Made by a program: the position numbers and the translations under genes
Assembly: GCA_948567375.1 (NCBI GenBank)
Contig: OX419761.1
Coordinates: 13,828,501 to 13,892,500 of the forward strand
Direction of reading: 5' to 3'
Source: Lunularia cruciata
Taxonomy: Eukaryota > Streptophyta > Marchantiopsida > Lunulariales > Lunulariaceae
Length of the DNA stretch: 64,000 nt
The notes under the pieces: generated by a model
What the model saw: the letters and a program-made list of their open reading frames with translations, nothing else
What the model was told of the DNA's origin: nothing
The model's database searches: none
Part shown: one piece after another, positions 60,008 to 64,000 of the stretch
How positions within the stretch are numbered: the first letter of the stretch is position 1
Layout of the letters: each line of letters starts with the position of its first letter

Positions 60008-63000
60008 TCTCGCTACCGTTTGCTAATCGATAACTCCTGTATAATTACGCATGCAGTCACGCAGAAGTCTTATGTTCTACTCATTCATAACAGCAGCACC
60101 AGACTAAGTGCCCGTCTTTGTGCATCGATATCTTCCATCTGGTTGATCTCACTACGACTTCCTCCAAGAGCTGACAATTGGAAGAGGTTTAAGTTGGATG
60201 AGCAAAATCTTGCTAAACACTTCTGCACGAACATTAACAAATCGCGTACAGCTGCTCCTGGTCCCCTATGGAGCCGGTAAAGAGAATAGTGGCACTAACG
60301 GTGAAACTCCAAACCTAATTAGTCAGTAAATTTTCAGCTCTAATTCGAAACCCATATTCAAATTTTGAATCCCTTGTTTGCATTGTAACGCTTTAAAATT
60401 TTTGCAACCGATGAATCGCATACAGCTATTCCTAGTCTCTTTCCGGTGAGGAGTATAGCGGCACTATTGGTGGAGCTTGAAACATGAAGTAGTTCGTAAA
60501 CCGTCACACTCAAAATTTGAATCCCTTGCTTACATTATCACGCTCCAATCTGATGGAAATCAATCACCACCAGATGCTGTGTAAAAATACTAGCCTGAAC
60601 TCCCTTTTCTCCCCTTCCAGCTCTAGCATCGATGATCAAACCAACAATTACCTGGTGATCCTAAATGGTGTCACGATTGCTTGAGATGTTTGTGAGTTTC
60701 TTCGTTCTTTGGTGGAGATTCCGAAAGATTATCCCGATCAGTATCAGGTAATATTTAGAAATCACTACTTCGATGTCCATTTTGAATTTGGTCTCGACTT
60801 CTTCAACGTTGGAACCTTTTCTGTGGGTGTGCCGGCTATACGTAGAAAAGTTGGGCTTCATACTTCTCAAAAATTGAACTTGTCTTAAGTGGATTTTCTC
60901 TCGAACTCAATCTCCTTTTCGTATCATTTCCGTTTTGAATGATTTTCCTTACCCTCTGTATTACTTTCAACTTTCAAGACTTGCGCAGTAACCGAAACTA
61001 CCTGGCATTGAAACATGGAGTTCTCCTGGGTTAGAAACTTGCGGATGTCGGAGACAACTAGTCGATTCTGGTTGGCTCCCGACCAGTAAATGCAAAACTG
61101 GTTTCAAGAGTCGCCGTAAGGCGCTTGAAATTAAATGCTAAGTCAGCGCATGAGTCCTGCATTCACCTGAATCAAGAATTTTCTTCTACATGCGCTAGTT
61201 TCTATCCCGGAAATTAAACCTCCAAGGTCCCATGCCAAGTTAGATTACTGGTGCACGCTTGACAGTAAAGAGTAGGCTGAAGATAGTCGTTCGAAGCAGA
61301 CATGGTACAAATAGCACATTGAGTTTGCCTCAAAGTATACTGAAGAGAAAACAAGATCAAAGAAGCATCAAACTCAACTTGTATATACCTACCCTGACAT
61401 ACACAAAGTCTAATCCTGAAAGAGAAGTCGGCATATCAAGTCCGAAGCCGACTTCGAGATGGTGGTTTCTGAGCTAATGCTGATCTCGATACCTATCAAC
61501 AAATCTCCACTAACGAGTGAAGAAGCTCACGACATGTCAAATGCTCGGGAGACCACCTTAGGAGAATTCCTTGTTACAGCTATTTATACGTATTGTCCAT
61601 AACACTTGATGTCATTTTGTATGGCAACTCCCGGCAGTGATATTGCTATGCCTGGTCCTTCTCCACCAGGATCTCGTGATGCATGTGGAAAACCACCTAT
61701 ACTCTTATATTCACTTGCATCACGTGCACCTGTGAGTGTCAGTTGATGTACTAGTAACCTTAATAAGACTTAACAGTGTGTCCTAGGATCAATACAGTAG
61801 TTTACTGACTAACAGAGAGGAAAACTTTATACAGATCTACAGTGATCATGACCGGTGTAAAAGTGACAGCTTACATACCACTAGAACCTGCGTAATTGTA
61901 GAGAAAATTATGGTTTTGCATGCTGTTTATAAAATACAATCTTGTACTATCACTATTACAGTTGGTTTCAGACACTGATTGCATTCGGGCCTGGATAGGT
62001 CTATATGTGCATCGTCTTCTTTCTCCTGGATGAACAGGAATCACCTTCATATCACCATAGACAGTGCAGCATGTTTGGCGGTTAAAGTTCAATAAGCACA
62101 TTGCATTGCAACTCTGCTAATGTCAAAGGCGATATTTTATCTGAAGTAACTAGCCAAGACAAATCAGGCATGCTGGCCAGTGGATAAATCTCAGGCCTAT
62201 AACCTCTTTTAGATTGCTTGGACTGTCAAGTAAAAAGGCAATATTGTCCACAGTATCAGGACATCTACATGAAAGACGAGATTGTTGTCTGTGGATGTCA
62301 ATTTAAATTGGTCCGTGTGTGAATCAACAACGAATCTAAAAAGAAACTTTTCAGAACCTTATTCAATGCAATTTGAGTACTATAACAATGGATTTCATGC
62401 TGCATGCGCTCTCAGGATATCATGACAGTAGGTAGATTTTCCTAGATTGCATCGAGAAATTCGAGATCATAGATATTATACTGTTCCATGTTCACAAATG
62501 AACCCCCATGATGGGCATGGATTGTACATTCAGGCTTCTACCTTCCCAGCTGACCATAGTTTGAGGAAGTTAGTTAAGGAGTCCGAAACGTAACACCATG
62601 AGAACTATACTTTCCAGTCAGAAATTGAAGTCACGTTCGAGAAACAAAGTTCGATGGGGATCCAAAGGAAAAAAAATTCGGAAAAATATAACTCGCTGTC
62701 ACATCTAGAGCCTTCGATCTAACCTTCAAAAACTTCTGCCCAATCCCCGAAGCTGGTGACACATCCGAATTGAAGAAACAAAGTTCGACACGATGTATTC
62801 GTGCTCTTTGCCATTTAAAATCAATAGTTGCTCGTTACTTATGTCACCTGCAATGACTTAGTCGATACTGCCAAAGAGAATGAGGTCAATAAGTTAAATC
62901 TCATATCAGAAGTCATTAGACTTAAAGCTGAACCATATAGCACGATATGGTAGTAAAATATGGATGGCATGTGCATAGATTTAAGATGACCTCGTATCCG

Positions 63001-64000
63001 ACCACATTATAAGTGGCTCAGGTATTGCAATTGGCCTCATTTATGTGGAGGTTATCATTCAAATGATTCCGCACCCCACCAGCAGCTGACGTTAACGTTT
63101 CTGGCGGAAACGCATTAGAGTAATGATAGCAAATCTCGTTCGTTTCTTTGATACCTATACTTACGTCATTAAGAATTATAGGAGTGTCATTGTCCATGCA
63201 TGGTCTTCTGCCTAACCGAAGACTCAACGACCAAGTGAATCATTCTATCATATTCATCCTGGGCCAAATTGCAAAAATGTATCGTTACAGTATGGGATTG
63301 AAGTGGGCATAGGTATCCGAAGTATAAATAGCCACTGGTGAACTTAAGTATACCCAAAACAAGCTCATTTCTTGAGCTCCGCAACAACCTTCTCCAGGTT
63401 AGTGAAAAGACCTCTATCTTGAGTTCAAACTCTGAACTACTAGCTAGTGTAAGTGCTTGTGCCAGCCAGTGCCGGATTGAAGTTCAGTAGAACTGGAAAC
63501 TGTCGTCATATGCAGGACTAATTGTTTTCTTGTTTTTGAATTCCACGTATGCATCCCCGATATGACGCTGTACATCTGACACCGTTTGTGAAGGCAGGCA
63601 GCTCTGACCACCTGTCCACTGGTCGGCCCAGGACAGAGAATTGAGATAATCTCGGTCTAGATATATAGAAACTAGCAACATGGGAGTTAAGAACACCTTC
63701 ACCATCGTTTGAAGGTGCAGCGCAATGTGCAACTGTTTGCCTCTGCCATCTTTCTTTTAGGAGCAGCAGCTGTTGTTGCAGATGCACAATTAGGGTCGAG
63801 CTATTATGTCCGGACGTTGAATCAATTGTAAAAGGAACGTGGATAAGGTTGTTGTGGAGGCCAATTGGGGCATGGCTGCACGCTCCTCCGCTTACATTTT
63901 TGTGACTGTATGGTGGTCTGGGCATCATATCTCGCAATTACTCCACTATGTATATGGAGGAACAATTCATCACACTACTTGGGCATCCATGAGCACGTAC
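60008..64000. other. Intergenic sequence upstream of the 566-residue gene
   Basis: The first few hundred bases should hold the promoter of the minus-strand gene. Two related words (GGTGAAACTCCAAAC / GGTGGAGCTTGAAAC with similar flanks, near 60298 and 60470) form a diverged repeat of about 170 bp. Minus-strand ORFs at 63484-63937 overlap in two frames and show no recognised family; a hydrophobic start (MVKVFLTPMLLVSIYL) in one could be a signal peptide or chance. No gene is claimed. Confidence 0.5.

Noticed and set aside
63484-63937. Two overlapping minus-strand ORFs, one with a signal-peptide-like start
   Set aside because: Competing frames, no family and no transcript-like structure; insufficient to call a gene.

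Overview
The window is nuclear DNA of a land plant. It encodes PsbW, a photosystem II subunit with a bipartite transit peptide, a second plastid-targeted zinc-motif protein, and plant GAT1-like amino-acid/auxin permeases. All of these have GT-AG introns and lie among decayed plant-type Ty3/gypsy, Ty1/copia and PIF/Harbinger elements. The gene islands are richer in GC than the AT-rich repeat sea around them. A bryophyte or other seed-free plant would fit, but the species cannot be fixed from the sequence alone.

Layout. 1-3716: 3' part of a chromodomain Ty3/gypsy element (+) with its 3' LTR. 3840-10300: a second, heavily decayed gypsy family (+), apparently split by a solo LTR (5424-6216). 10300-12480: AT-rich DNA with a 42-bp perfect palindrome. 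12500-17100: gene island 1, holding psbW (+) and an unnamed 319-residue basic/RS-rich protein (-). 17900-18650: a GC-rich unexplained block. 19000-21800: AT-rich, no genes. 21900-23100: gypsy RT fragment. 23659-27996: a complete but internally deleted copy of the first gypsy family (-), with two LTRs, a primer-binding site and a GGGTA target duplication. 28000-35700: AT-rich, with microsatellites and short tandem duplications. 35740-46050: gene island 2, a three-exon plastid zinc-motif protein (+), a GAT1-like pseudogene (-), a relic of the plastid gene's last exon, and an intact seven-exon GAT1-like gene (-). 48120-49200: dead PIF/Harbinger transposase. 54170-57500: gypsy 3' half and copia 5' end, both (-). 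58154-60007: a two-exon 566-residue protein of unknown function (-). No rRNA, tRNA or CRISPR was seen.

Main points. The first gypsy family has LTRs built from about 60-bp repeats full of alternating GAA/TTC blocks that match plant heat-shock elements and lie just upstream of the LTR TATA box; it is a candidate heat-responsive chromovirus. Gene island 2 records a tandem segmental duplication that copied the 3' end of the plastid gene together with the transporter, after which one transporter copy died. The retroelements carry many stops and catalytic-residue losses of the C-to-T/G-to-A type expected from methylation-linked decay.
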